Positions 8,963 through 15,814 of a stretch of DNA of 24,680 bases are shown piece by piece. Where the stretch lies: IMG/VR virus record IMGVR_UViG_3300005753_000011, positions 1 through 24,680 of that record; one strand, given 5' to 3'. Below the pieces are notes generated by a model. That model worked only from the letters and a program-made list of their open reading frames with translations, was not told where the DNA came from and made no database searches. The DNA comes from a virus. Each line of letters opens with the position of its first letter. Within the stretch, counting starts at the first letter, position 1. A program made the translations under genes and the position numbers.

Positions 8963-9453
8963 TTGCTTTGATAGGATTTTCCATTAAGTTTAAAGAGTTC
9001 AAACGTTTTCTCCCAGTCAACTTCGTTCATATTAAATTCGATGCCTAATTTAGACAGCTTCTCTCGTAGACCACTGACTATCTGGACAACACTCGTTATT
9101 CTTCTTTGGCAAACATCAATAGATATGTGCCGCTTTATTGTTGTAAGTACACTTTCAACGTCAGCAAACATGTTGTGAATTAATTTCCATTGTCTATTTT
9201 GCTCGGCAGCAAATGACCTTGTAAAATACAAAGTAGTTTCTTGATTGCTTTGACCATCGATATTTTGCTGCTGAACTTGTCTAATATAGTCTTCTAGTTG
9301 ATTTATTCGCTTCCACATTTGTGCTTTAGAAGGCATCTTTACATCGTATTCGAACCTCTTCACTTCAAACATCTCCAGCGGTTTTAGTTGAGGTTCGCGG
9401 ATATTAACAACATTACTGTCTCTGTCTGGAAGTTTTAAATTAACTTTTTCCAT
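8959..9453 (-). CDS. Putative coiled-coil protein of the tail-spike cassette, 164 aa
   Basis: Not recognised. It is charged and mostly helical, with heptad-like stretches at about 45-65 (MWKRINQLEDYIRQVQQQN) and 85-135, no signal peptide and no membrane segment. A GAGGA ribosome site precedes the ATG. Its stop overlaps the start of the tail-spike gene (ATGA), which suggests coupled translation and a partner role such as chaperone, trimerisation helper or baseplate adaptor for the spike. This is inference from context only. Confidence 0.6.
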   Translation of the reverse strand: MEKVNLKLPDRDSNVVNIREPQLKPLEMFEVKRFEYDVKMPSKAQMWKRINQLEDYIRQVQQQNIDGQSNQETTLYFTRSFAAEQNRQWKLIHNMFADVESVLTTIKRHISIDVCQRRITSVVQIVSGLREKLSKLGIEFNMNEVDWEKTFELFKLNGKSYQSK

Positions 9454-9479
9454 TATTTTTTTCCTCGTATAGTTTCTTG

Positions 9480-11114
9480 CTACCGAAACATCGATACACG
9501 CTGACGGCCTTGCATAGACTCAGGCTCGTAGTCATCATCATTAATAGAATCAACTGTTTCACCCGCCGCCGGTTGACCTTCCTGATTTGTCGCAGCCCAG
9601 GCAAGTAGCCCGGCCACTGCAGAATCACCGTGACGTTGTTTACCATCGCTGCCTTTGTCACGACCATCATCCATTTTCGGGATGCCTTTAACTAAAATCA
9701 CTCGTCGGTGATCTGCAATAACATCTTCCGACTTCGGTACAATAATAGATTTGTCTTCGTAGGCACTTTTGTATTTAGGGAAATTTTCTGAGTACCACTT
9801 CAGAGATAGCATCACACATTCAACTTTGTGAGCTCCGGAATGCTGCATGGCTTTTTCAGCATGCGACTGGCCATTACCGCGTGCATCAAATTTGGCATGA
9901 TGAAACAATGGAAATTCATCCATGATGTAGCGAATTATATGTTCCTGTACATCGAATGGAATATTCCTGAGCTCCAGAATAAAGGGTGTTCGCCATTGTG
10001 TCGGTGCTTCTTGTTGCAATGGCCATATCACAGATAAATCGCCACTGCGTCCAAAATCCTGACCGAAAACGGTACGCTGGTCAGTCGGCATATTATCGAT
10101 AACGGGTTTCAGAATATCCTTGATCCATATATCAGTTTCAGCAATACGCGAATCATTCGTCACCCACGAAGCTGATTTAGTAAAATTAAGTATTGGTATA
10201 CCTTCTTGCGAACAACGCTCAATCAGGATTCGTGTGAAATATGAGCCTGAACCTTTCTTCGGAATACAACCAAGCTCTTCGTTTGCATCTTCCTGATCAG
10301 GATAGTCTGCATACGCATCGGCTTTAAACTGTACTTCTTTTTCTTTCGACCAATCAACGCCGGTCACCAAACAAATACGCTTATAAAAACCTTCGCTCAG
10401 TGCTTTATCAAAATCGATTCGATGATAAGACCACGGCAATTTACCGGCTTTGATTTCTTTCTCGAACTCATAAAACACATTATCTTCACCATTCTCGGTG
10501 CTGACTATATCAATGCGCCCACCCCACAACCGGAACGCCAGCGCACCCTTAACAACTTCGCGCAACGACTGATGAAACGCTGCCTCGTCAATACGCGCAT
10601 GGCCTTGCCGCCCACGCCAGTTGTGTGGCGCAGAACTCAATGCTTCGTAAACATGACCGCTGGCAAACGTGATCTTATATTTAATGATATCTTTACTTTC
10701 ATTCGCCAACACATGGCGTTCTTTTTTAACACTGATCGCGCCAGCCGCAAGCGAGTAGGCACGCGCAAAAAAAGCAGCATCGCCGATGTTCTCCGCAGCC
10801 ATGCCAAGATTGAACCCCATATAATATTGGTCCATGCCGCTATTCATTGCCGCTTCCATCACGCCCTCTGCAGCAAGTGATCCCCACGAGAAGCCAATAC
10901 GGCGTGACTTCGCGCAAAATCGGACAGTCGATTTATCCTGGTGCCATCGCGCCTGATAAGGTAATAGTATTTTCGGTACCTCGATAAGCTTTAGTTTCTT
11001 ACTCGCACGCGGCACCTGGGCTTCTTCCACTAATTCGATGTAATCTTTTTCTTCACCCTTGCCAAGCTGTACCTGCTCAACTTTCGTGTGTTCAGCAACA
11101 GGCTGTTCAGACAT
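9480..11114 (-). CDS. Terminase large subunit (Mu gp28-like)
   Basis: A 544-residue DNA-packaging motor. The ATPase domain shows a Walker A variant KSRRIGFS (about 69-76), Walker B-like RIDEAAF with Asp176-Glu177, and a coupling motif STENG (205-209). The nuclease domain starts at VFGQDFGRSGD (Asp353), with further acidic candidates Asp410 (AKFDARGNG) and Asp497 (HGDSAVAGLLAW). This is the layout of the gp28 family of Mu-like phages, which packs headful lengths from integrated copies with host DNA at the ends. The gene overlaps the DUF3486 gene by 8 bases, and GGGGTGA lies before the ATG. In Mu the portal follows directly; here the tail-spike block intervenes. Confidence 0.92.
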   Translation of the reverse strand: MSEQPVAEHTKVEQVQLGKGEEKDYIELVEEAQVPRASKKLKLIEVPKILLPYQARWHQDKSTVRFCAKSRRIGFSWGSLAAEGVMEAAMNSGMDQYYMGFNLGMAAENIGDAAFFARAYSLAAGAISVKKERHVLANESKDIIKYKITFASGHVYEALSSAPHNWRGRQGHARIDEAAFHQSLREVVKGALAFRLWGGRIDIVSTENGEDNVFYEFEKEIKAGKLPWSYHRIDFDKALSEGFYKRICLVTGVDWSKEKEVQFKADAYADYPDQEDANEELGCIPKKGSGSYFTRILIERCSQEGIPILNFTKSASWVTNDSRIAETDIWIKDILKPVIDNMPTDQRTVFGQDFGRSGDLSVIWPLQQEAPTQWRTPFILELRNIPFDVQEHIIRYIMDEFPLFHHAKFDARGNGQSHAEKAMQHSGAHKVECVMLSLKWYSENFPKYKSAYEDKSIIVPKSEDVIADHRRVILVKGIPKMDDGRDKGSDGKQRHGDSAVAGLLAWAATNQEGQPAAGETVDSINDDDYEPESMQGRQRVSMFR

Positions 11115-11652
11115 CGAGCGTCACCCCAAGGATTCTCGCATTGATAATCGCGGCATCTTCATCACTCATGCCGCCATTTTCAGCAATCGAGTCAACCAAT
11201 TCAGCCGTCTCTTTTTTCTGTTTTTCCAGTTGCGCCAACACATCGCGTCGATATTTTTTCTGATTAACTGATGCGCGAGACAATCGAGATACAGCTAACC
11301 CAATCTTATTTAGTGCCTTCGGATCCTCTATATCAATCAACGTTTCGAACAACTTGGTCTGCACCAGGCGTATCAGCGCCTCATTCATTGCACCTTCGTC
11401 GTCACCAGACGCACTTGCAATCGCGTTCGCTTGCTCGGTCGCAATTCGCATCGATTCCAGTTTCTCTTCGAACTGTTGACCATGACGATGCAGTGCTGAT
11501 TTACTGATACGCAATTCCAGGCCGAGTCCCTGGAGCTCACCGTTAACCCAATCAGTGAAATCCTGATAGCCACTGAATCCACTTTTTACCAGGCGCTTGT
11601 TTAGATCGGCTCGCAACGAGTCTGGTATCTGTAAAATTGAGGATCTCTGCAT
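11107..11652 (-). CDS. DUF3486 protein (Mu gp27-like, putative small terminase)
   Basis: 181 residues from the ATG at 11652. That start is preferred over an upstream in-frame ATG because the family begins about there (MQRSSILQIPDSLRADLNKRL), and because TAGG, formed by the preceding stop, lies just before it. Helical, with an N-terminal HTH-like segment (about 10-60) and a longer coiled-coil-like part. In Mu-like phages this protein sits between gp26 and the large terminase and is thought to act as the small terminase that recognises phage DNA. Context and motifs agree. Confidence 0.85.
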   Translation of the reverse strand: MQRSSILQIPDSLRADLNKRLVKSGFSGYQDFTDWVNGELQGLGLELRISKSALHRHGQQFEEKLESMRIATEQANAIASASGDDEGAMNEALIRLVQTKLFETLIDIEDPKALNKIGLAVSRLSRASVNQKKYRRDVLAQLEKQKKETAELVDSIAENGGMSDEDAAIINARILGVTLDV

Positions 11653-11659
11653 AACCGAC

Positions 11660-11977
11660 CTACGAATTAAAGTTCTTGAGCGGTCGAGCAATGCCGGAAT
11701 GGCTGTTTTTATTTGTGTACTCAACGAAATCAACACCGTCTGATTTCAAACGCGCACACCATATATCATCTGTATCGTCAATATCGATACTGACAAAACC
11801 TTTGTCACAGAGATATTGATAAGCTGATCGCACCTTGTTTCTGTCTATCGTGATCGAATCGTCGTTGACCATCTCACTGATGATATGCTCTGACAAACAA
11901 CCGGGCCTTGCGCTATGTAACGAAAGCAAAATCCTCCACCGCATGACTTTCATATTCATACTCTGATTAATCGTCAT
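11660..11977 (-). CDS. Small winged-helix phage protein (Mu gp26 position)
   Basis: A 105-residue protein. The first ~80 residues look like a winged helix: helices around MRWRILLSLHSA, DRNKVRSAYQYLCDKGFVSI, then a wing (DTDDIWCARLKSDGVDFVE). The ending NKNSHSGIARP is close to the GxxRP end of a small protein family common in Mu-like phages, named VpaChn25_0724 in some annotations. Role unknown; perhaps packaging or regulation. It overlaps the upstream gene by 11 bases, with AGGGG upstream of the ATG. Confidence 0.75.
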   Translation of the reverse strand: MTINQSMNMKVMRWRILLSLHSARPGCLSEHIISEMVNDDSITIDRNKVRSAYQYLCDKGFVSIDIDDTDDIWCARLKSDGVDFVEYTNKNSHSGIARPLKNFNS

Positions 11978-12356
11978 TATGTTTACCCCTGACCACGTTT
12001 TTATTTACCTTTTCAGACAGAGAATCGAATCGCTTGAACATTGTGTCGAAATTATTTTCAATGCTGCTTCTAAATGCGGAGAACTGGTCCTGACTTGCAT
12101 ATTTAGTAAATAACTTCTCTCGCGTTTCTGTCAGAGTAGCCTCTAGATTATCAATACGTTGTTTTTGTTCTTTGAGTCGGCCATTAGTCGCAGTGGATAA
12201 TGTGGCCAGTGCTTTTTCAGACGATTCACTCTGCGCACTAAGCAAGCCGGCTACCTGCTTCTCGTGTCCGCTCGCTATCCATTTCGCAACACTGGCGATA
12301 CCGATTATTAATGCCGTAGCAGCGGCAAGTGTGGTGCCCGTGTCTATCTGAATCAT
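11967..12356 (-). CDS. DUF2730-like membrane-anchored coiled-coil protein (Mu gp25-like)
   Basis: 129 residues from the ATG at 12356, which overlaps the preceding stop as ATGA and has GAGGG upstream; this is better than the longer frame opening at 12407. An N-terminal membrane segment (about 9-27, TLAAATALIIGIASVAKWI) is followed by coiled coil to the end (LEATLTETREKL; FSAFRSSIENNFDTMFKRFDSLSEKV). This fits the DUF2730 family found at this place in Mu-like phages. A single membrane anchor plus a periplasmic coiled coil also resembles an inner-membrane spanin, and no other spanin is visible here, so a lysis role is an alternative. Confidence 0.7.
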   Translation of the reverse strand: MIQIDTGTTLAAATALIIGIASVAKWIASGHEKQVAGLLSAQSESSEKALATLSTATNGRLKEQKQRIDNLEATLTETREKLFTKYASQDQFSAFRSSIENNFDTMFKRFDSLSEKVNKNVVRGKHNDD

Positions 12357-12583
12357 GCGTTTGCCCTCATTTGTTTTTTTTCGTAAATGGATTTGCACTC
12401 GACACATCGCGCTGCATCTTTCTGCGCTTTTAATCTTTCCTCTGGAATGGTTTCCAAACAGTCAATACAAAGAACAACGCCATCTATTATTTTTTGTTTT
12501 GGAAACGGTTGATTGAGCGAATTTTTAATCGATCGATTGCGATGTTCTTGCTCGTCGATCTTTGCGCGGTCTACATCATCCAT
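12353..12583 (-). CDS. TraR/DksA-type zinc-finger protein (Mu gp24-like)
   Basis: A 76-residue protein with Cys39-x2-Cys42 and Cys60-x2-Cys63, the four-cysteine zinc finger of the TraR/DksA family, preceded by an acidic start and a helix. Short TraR-like proteins bind the RNA polymerase secondary channel and imitate DksA with ppGpp. In Mu-like phages such a gene sits after the lysis genes. The start overlaps the end of the holin gene by 8 bases and has no clear ribosome site, so translation probably depends on coupling. It may adjust host RNA polymerase during late infection. Confidence 0.85.
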   Translation of the reverse strand: MDDVDRAKIDEQEHRNRSIKNSLNQPFPKQKIIDGVVLCIDCLETIPEERLKAQKDAARCVECKSIYEKKQMRANA

Positions 12584-12989
12584 TTTTTTTCATTGCATCG
12601 ATGACCTTTGGCAATATCTTCTCAGCACTGCGCCCGACAACATAACCGCTCAGGCCTAACTGCAACAGCGTCCAGGCTTCTGGTGCCAATGGCGTCGACA
12701 ACAGACCAAAGCTGTCCATCACAACGAGAAATAGAAATGTGAGCATTGTTATTGGTCGCCAGTTTCTGGCAATCCAACTTTGGCTTTGTGCTTCCGCGAC
12801 GATGATGCTTGTCTTTGATTCTAATAACTGCGATTCGTAGTCTAGAATCTTGACAGACATCGCTGATTGCAACTTGAATAATTCGTTGCTCAACTGTGCC
12901 ATCTCTTCATCAGATGAATGCACATTATCAATGATGTCAGCAATTGGCTGAAACGCTGACGTCAGGAAACCCCAGATCGGATTAGGCAT
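12576..12989 (-). CDS. Putative three-TM holin
   Basis: A 137-residue protein. After a helical stretch with a charged middle comes RNWRPITMLTFLFLVVMDSFGLL (about 72-95) and a second hydrophobic segment (EAWTLLQLGLSGYVVGRSAEKIL, 104-127), ending in a Lys-rich tail. The WRP-then-membrane pattern is that of the 3TM holin family of phages and gene transfer agents. It follows and overlaps the endolysin gene by 8 bases; AAGGAG lies 11 bases before the ATG. Holins time membrane permeabilisation so that the endolysin reaches the cell wall. Confidence 0.82.
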   Translation of the reverse strand: MPNPIWGFLTSAFQPIADIIDNVHSSDEEMAQLSNELFKLQSAMSVKILDYESQLLESKTSIIVAEAQSQSWIARNWRPITMLTFLFLVVMDSFGLLSTPLAPEAWTLLQLGLSGYVVGRSAEKILPKVIDAMKKNG

Positions 12990-13482
12990 TGACTGCGTTC
13001 TCCTTTTTGTGAAGACCCATAATATATTTCGTTTTCTTTTCTAGCTTGTGTTTGGTTTTAACCCGATATGCTGTCTTGACTTGACGACGCCTTTCTCGTC
13101 TAGGAGAGAACGTACCTACATGCATCCACGCACCGTATTCAAGAATTAACTGATCAAACGGAACACCAAGACTGATAACCGCCTTGCATAACTGCATAGG
13201 GGTGCGAGTATATGAAATTACATCAGCGCAAAGGCCGTGGATATGACCAGAACTGCGCGACCCACGCGCCAGTTTATTAACAGCTAAAGGTCTAAAACCA
13301 GAAGATAGGTGTAATGGACCTTCAGAATCACGCAACGGCTGCAAGATAGATTCGCAAAGGTATTTCAAATTACGAAAATCCTGGCTATCCTCTTTTACGA
13401 CAATATCAATGCCATGTCGGGCAGCGATCTGTGAGTGAGTGAACTCATCAAGGTAGAAATTTTTGCTCAGTTGAATACGCAT
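12982..13482 (-). CDS. Endolysin, M15 family peptidase
   Basis: A 166-residue peptidase, probably an L-Ala-D-Glu or D-Ala-D-Ala type zinc peptidase that cuts peptidoglycan cross-links. Visible ligands follow the M15 pattern: His80 (SSGH), Asp87 (LCADV), Glu115 (LILEYG) and His121 (WMHVG), with the conserved SGFR at 61-64. The N-terminal LSKNFYLDEFTHSQIAARHGI is typical of the family. The last ~40 residues are very basic (KTKHKLEKKTKYIMG), perhaps a surface-binding tail. No signal peptide, so export depends on the holin downstream. It is the first gene of the late operon; no Shine-Dalgarno sequence is seen before the ATG, which lies ten bases after the GTCGCTA element. Confidence 0.88.
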   Translation of the reverse strand: MRIQLSKNFYLDEFTHSQIAARHGIDIVVKEDSQDFRNLKYLCESILQPLRDSEGPLHLSSGFRPLAVNKLARGSRSSGHIHGLCADVISYTRTPMQLCKAVISLGVPFDQLILEYGAWMHVGTFSPRRERRRQVKTAYRVKTKHKLEKKTKYIMGLHKKENAVNA

Positions 13483-13492
13483 GCTGCGATAC

Positions 13493-13534
13493 TAGCGACA
13501 AGAATCAAAGAGATACACTAAAGGGCTTTAGTAA
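13493..13534 (-). promoter_or_regulatory. Candidate late promoter/activator site, copy B
   Basis: The 22 bases at 13513-13534 are identical to the element at 1837-1858, again with GTCGCTA (13499-13493, minus strand) exactly 13 bases further on. The dyad ACTAAAGGGCTTTAGT lies at 13517-13532. It heads the lysis-to-MuF operon. Identity across the dyad plus fixed spacing to a second conserved block, in otherwise unlike flanks, is what a shared promoter would look like. Mor (dyad) and sigma-28-like (-10) recognition is inferred. Confidence 0.62.
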
Positions 13535-13558
13535 CGGGAGCAGGGAGTGTATTATAAT
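13530..13558 (+). promoter_or_regulatory. Candidate promoter of the secreted accessory gene
   Basis: A perfect TATAAT (13553-13558) lies 30 bases before the GTG start of the plus-strand gene. The expected -35 position (13530-13535, AGTAAC) is poor and overlaps the dyad of the late element. A weak -35 next to a dyad suggests control by whatever binds that dyad. Confidence 0.45.
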
Positions 13559-13588
13559 TATCCACTCGAATCACAGAAGGACAAGATC

Positions 13589-14119
13589 GTGAAATATATC
13601 ATAAAATGCAGTTTGTTTATTTTTATTACGTTTTTCACTACACTGGTATTAGCCGATCAGCCGGAGTATCAGTTGCAGCTAACCTCTGCCGAGAGACCAG
13701 TGAACCCAGTTTACATCAATAAGAATCTCACGCGCCAATACATGAAAATAGCTGAGAGCATGGGATTTAATTTCAATCACTTGTTTGGATACAGAGAGTT
13801 TTGGTTGATGACTGTCGATAATAATATCGGCACAAAAGAAGGATCTGAAAATCTGCTTTATTCCACTGGTGGTAATATCAATGATAACGAAGCGTCGTTA
13901 AGAAATGGTAAATCAAAAGATAAATGGGAATTGACCTATTACTCAAATTACGACATCACATGGATAAAACGAGTGGTCAGTATAAAAGACAAGTCATACG
14001 TAAAAATATTAAAAATAGCAAAAGGCCGAGTGCCAAATCTTAATCTTCGAGAGTCACAACACAAGATTGTTCCAGCAAAGCCTCAAGAAAAATTTCTAGG
14101 TTGGGGAGTAAAAAAGTAA
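13589..14119 (+). CDS. Putative secreted/periplasmic accessory (moron-like) protein
   Basis: 176 residues from a GTG start supported by AGAAGGA eight bases upstream; a frame extension to ATG at 13547 has no such site and would spoil the signal peptide. Residues 1-22 form a signal peptide (KYIIKCSLFIFITFFTTLVLA, cut likely before DQ). The mature part has mixed charge, with aromatic strands such as GYREFWLMTVDNN and KWELTYYSNYDITW. No family recognised. The gene lies alone on the plus strand between the late operon and the repressor, with its own -10 box, as is typical for lysogenic conversion genes. No clear terminator separates it from the convergent repressor gene. Confidence 0.65.
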   Translation: MKYIIKCSLFIFITFFTTLVLADQPEYQLQLTSAERPVNPVYINKNLTRQYMKIAESMGFNFNHLFGYREFWLMTVDNNIGTKEGSENLLYSTGGNINDNEASLRNGKSKDKWELTYYSNYDITWIKRVVSIKDKSYVKILKIAKGRVPNLNLRESQHKIVPAKPQEKFLGWGVKK

Positions 14120-14131
14120 CTGGTAATTTAT

Positions 14132-14584
14132 TCAATTATTATCATCGGCATCGAAAAACAATTTATACGCCAACTGAACATTTCGTTTATCCATGTTGGT
14201 TTTAAAAGCTAATTCCATAAGCGCGATGCCTTTTTTTGATTCAGCAAAATCTATACCTCTTTCTTCTTCTATTTCTGAAAACCAACCACGTATCTGCGCA
14301 ATGCGTTTAAGCTTGTCTTCGAATTCACCTTCCGTATATTCGCAGTCTGGAGAAGACTCTTTGACAACCATATCGAGATTCAAAGACTTTACCCCGGTCA
14401 ATACAAACTGAACGTCTACACCGATTTTCACTAAATTAACAAAATAACTTGAGTCTGGATTTCGGTTGCCACTCTCATACGCAATTTGCGCACCTTTCTT
14501 TACACCACCTAATCCACCAAATTTAGTCTGGCTGAATTTAAGCCTCTTGCGTTCTAATTTTAATCGCTCTCCAAGAGTAATCAT
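14132..14584 (-). CDS. Phage repressor (HTH, Cro/CI-like)
   Basis: 150 residues from the ATG at 14584 (ITLGERLKLERKRLKFSQ), the usual start of an XRE-type helix-turn-helix protein. An upstream in-frame ATG at 14632 would place the coding region over the early promoter and operator and is rejected. The HTH spans about 5-60 (FSQTKFGGLGGVKKGAQIAYESG). The C-terminal half is helical and acidic, likely for dimerisation; no S24 peptidase Ser/Lys is evident, so induction is not by simple RecA-stimulated self-cleavage. Two related operators lie over its start codon and in the early promoter, fitting autorepression and control of early genes. Divergent from the Ner-like gene. Confidence 0.8.
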   Translation of the reverse strand: MITLGERLKLERKRLKFSQTKFGGLGGVKKGAQIAYESGNRNPDSSYFVNLVKIGVDVQFVLTGVKSLNLDMVVKESSPDCEYTEGEFEDKLKRIAQIRGWFSEIEEERGIDFAESKKGIALMELAFKTNMDKRNVQLAYKLFFDADDNN

Positions 14585-14593
14585 TTGGATACC
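14576..14593. promoter_or_regulatory. Operator O2 (imperfect copy, overlaps repressor start codon)
   Basis: AGTAATCATTTGGATACC matches O1 at 14 of 18 positions in the same orientation. Its centre is 30 bases from that of O1, about three helical turns, which suits cooperative binding on one face. It covers the repressor ATG, so binding would block the repressor gene. Confidence 0.6.
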
Positions 14594-14599
14594 TTTTAC

Positions 14600-14628
14600 T
14601 TGACAGGTACTCATTTGAGTACCATACT
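14600..14628 (+). promoter_or_regulatory. Early promoter with perfect TTGACA
   Basis: A consensus -35 TTGACA (14600-14605) is followed by a 17-base spacer and CATACT (14623-14628, four of six -10 matches). It points toward the Ner-like gene 52 bases downstream and probably drives the whole early operon. Operator O1 fills the spacer. Confidence 0.72.
14606..14623. promoter_or_regulatory. Operator O1, perfect 8-2-8 palindrome
   Basis: GGTACTCATTTGAGTACC: arms GGTACTCA and TGAGTACC are perfect reverse complements around TT. It occupies the spacer between -35 and -10 of the early promoter, so a bound dimer would exclude RNA polymerase. Probable ligands are the phage repressor and/or the Ner-like protein. 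Confidence 0.75.
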
Positions 14629-14680
14629 TCATATAGTTTAATTTTTAACCAGCTTCACACATACAAAATACGAGGAATAC

Positions 14681-14890
14681 ATGAATCCCCACGACATTAA
14701 AGCCGAGTTAGCAAAACGGAATTTCACACAGACCGCTATCTCAAAGGAATTTGATATTTCCTCTGAGGCGGTACATCGCGTCATATTTCGAAAATCTGGA
14801 TCTGCTCGAATCGAAAAAAGAATATCGAAAATTCTAGGCAAACCACGAAGTCAGGTTTTCAGCGAAATAGTATCTGAAAATAAACCGTAA
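14681..14890 (+). CDS. Ner/Cro-like early regulator
   Basis: A 69-residue protein, first gene of the early arm, divergent from the repressor. The pattern MNPHDIKAELAKRNFTQTAISKEFDISSEAVHRVIF, then RIEKRISKILGKPRSQVF, fits a short HTH protein of the Ner type, which in Mu turns down early and repressor transcription. GAGGA seven bases before the ATG. Its place directly after the early promoter, facing the repressor, supports the role. Confidence 0.78.
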   Translation: MNPHDIKAELAKRNFTQTAISKEFDISSEAVHRVIFRKSGSARIEKRISKILGKPRSQVFSEIVSENKP

Positions 14891-14968
14891 ATCTGCATAC
14901 CAATCGCTCACGTAAACATTGTTACAGCTTATTAACATATTAATCTGACTGACTTAGAGAGACATTAA

Positions 14969-15274
14969 ATGCCCAAATACGAAAGCGCATCCCAACAAAG
15001 AATTCTCAAAATACTTATGTTTCTTGCCGGTCACGAGGTCGACGGACTTGCGCCTGGAGTGATTGCTTCATCTCTTAGTATAAATCCAAGCAATGTCACC
15101 CACGACATGGAAAATCTATTAATTGCCGGACTTGCTGAAAAAACACCTGACAAAGGTACATGGCGGCTAACGCCTCGTATCACCCAGGTCGCGTTATCAA
15201 TGATGAATGAACTTGATCGACATCAAACAAAACTTGACGAACTGAAGCAACGACACACGCGCAATCCATATTAA
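14969..15274 (+). CDS. Winged-helix (IclR/MarR-like) regulator, small
   Basis: 101 residues. About 8-70 form a winged helix: QQRILKILMFLAGHEVDG, then LAPGVIASSLSINPSNVTHDMENLLIAGLAEK and a wing (GTWRLTP), like the N-terminal domain of IclR proteins but without the ligand domain. A basic helical tail follows. Small proteins of this kind occur near the transposase in Mu-like phages. AGAGAGA upstream is a modest ribosome site. Confidence 0.65.
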   Translation: MPKYESASQQRILKILMFLAGHEVDGLAPGVIASSLSINPSNVTHDMENLLIAGLAEKTPDKGTWRLTPRITQVALSMMNELDRHQTKLDELKQRHTRNPY

Positions 15275-15312
15275 TACTCTAGTTTACCAACAGATCAGAA
15301 GGAGTAGCGACT

Positions 15313-15744
15313 TTGAAAAAAAAATTTAACTTAAAAGTAACTATTAAATTTCTTCAGATAAGAGCCGCATGCCAAGCATGTAGAAACATAAAACTCGGCT
15401 ACCTCATTAATGAAATTAAGTTACACGAAAAGAAAAATATATTTCTAAATGAATTAAAAAAAATGGGTATTAATATTTTTATCGCCAATGCGCTGTGTAA
15501 ATACTTTAATCAGTTTGTTGATGATTATCTTAGTCTCCCGGAGTTGAGTGATGATGAAATTGATAAAATAGAAAATTCTTCGGATGCCGAGATTAAAAGT
15601 TTTATCAATGGTTCAGCGCTACACGGCTTTACTAAACTGCAAGTCGACCTCATCGCGACAAAGGAAATGATAATCGAATCACAGAGGATTTCTGTAATGC
15701 AAATTGAACAAATGCTAAACGGGCAAAAACGCACGATTGTATAA
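15313..15744 (+). CDS. Unknown early protein with TTG start, 143 aa
   Basis: The start is TTG at 15313, supported by a strong AGAAGGAG eight bases upstream; no ATG start is available nearby. The N-terminal 60 residues are very basic and helical, with Cys19/Cys22 (CQAC). The rest is helical with an acidic patch (LPELSDDEIDKIENSSDAEI). Codon use is more AT-rich than in its neighbours. No family recognised; early position suggests host takeover or DNA metabolism, but that is a guess. Confidence 0.55.
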   Translation: MKKKFNLKVTIKFLQIRAACQACRNIKLGYLINEIKLHEKKNIFLNELKKMGINIFIANALCKYFNQFVDDYLSLPELSDDEIDKIENSSDAEIKSFINGSALHGFTKLQVDLIATKEMIIESQRISVMQIEQMLNGQKRTIV

Positions 15745-15757
15745 ATAGCGATCAAAC

Positions 15758-15771
15758 CCGCCTACTGGCGG
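15758..15771 (+). other. Short G+C hairpin in the early operon
   Basis: CCGCC-TACT-GGCGG can form a five-base-pair stem between two early genes. There is no T tract after it, so it is not a standard terminator; it could be an RNA processing or stability element, or chance. Confidence 0.3.
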
Positions 15772-15814
15772 CGGACTTGAAGAAACTACCAATTAAGATA
15801 ACAACGGAGGATAC

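Noticed and set aside
14585-14632. Upstream extension of the repressor to an ATG at 14632
   Set aside because: This stretch holds the early promoter and operator O1, and the HTH family start fits the ATG at 14584.
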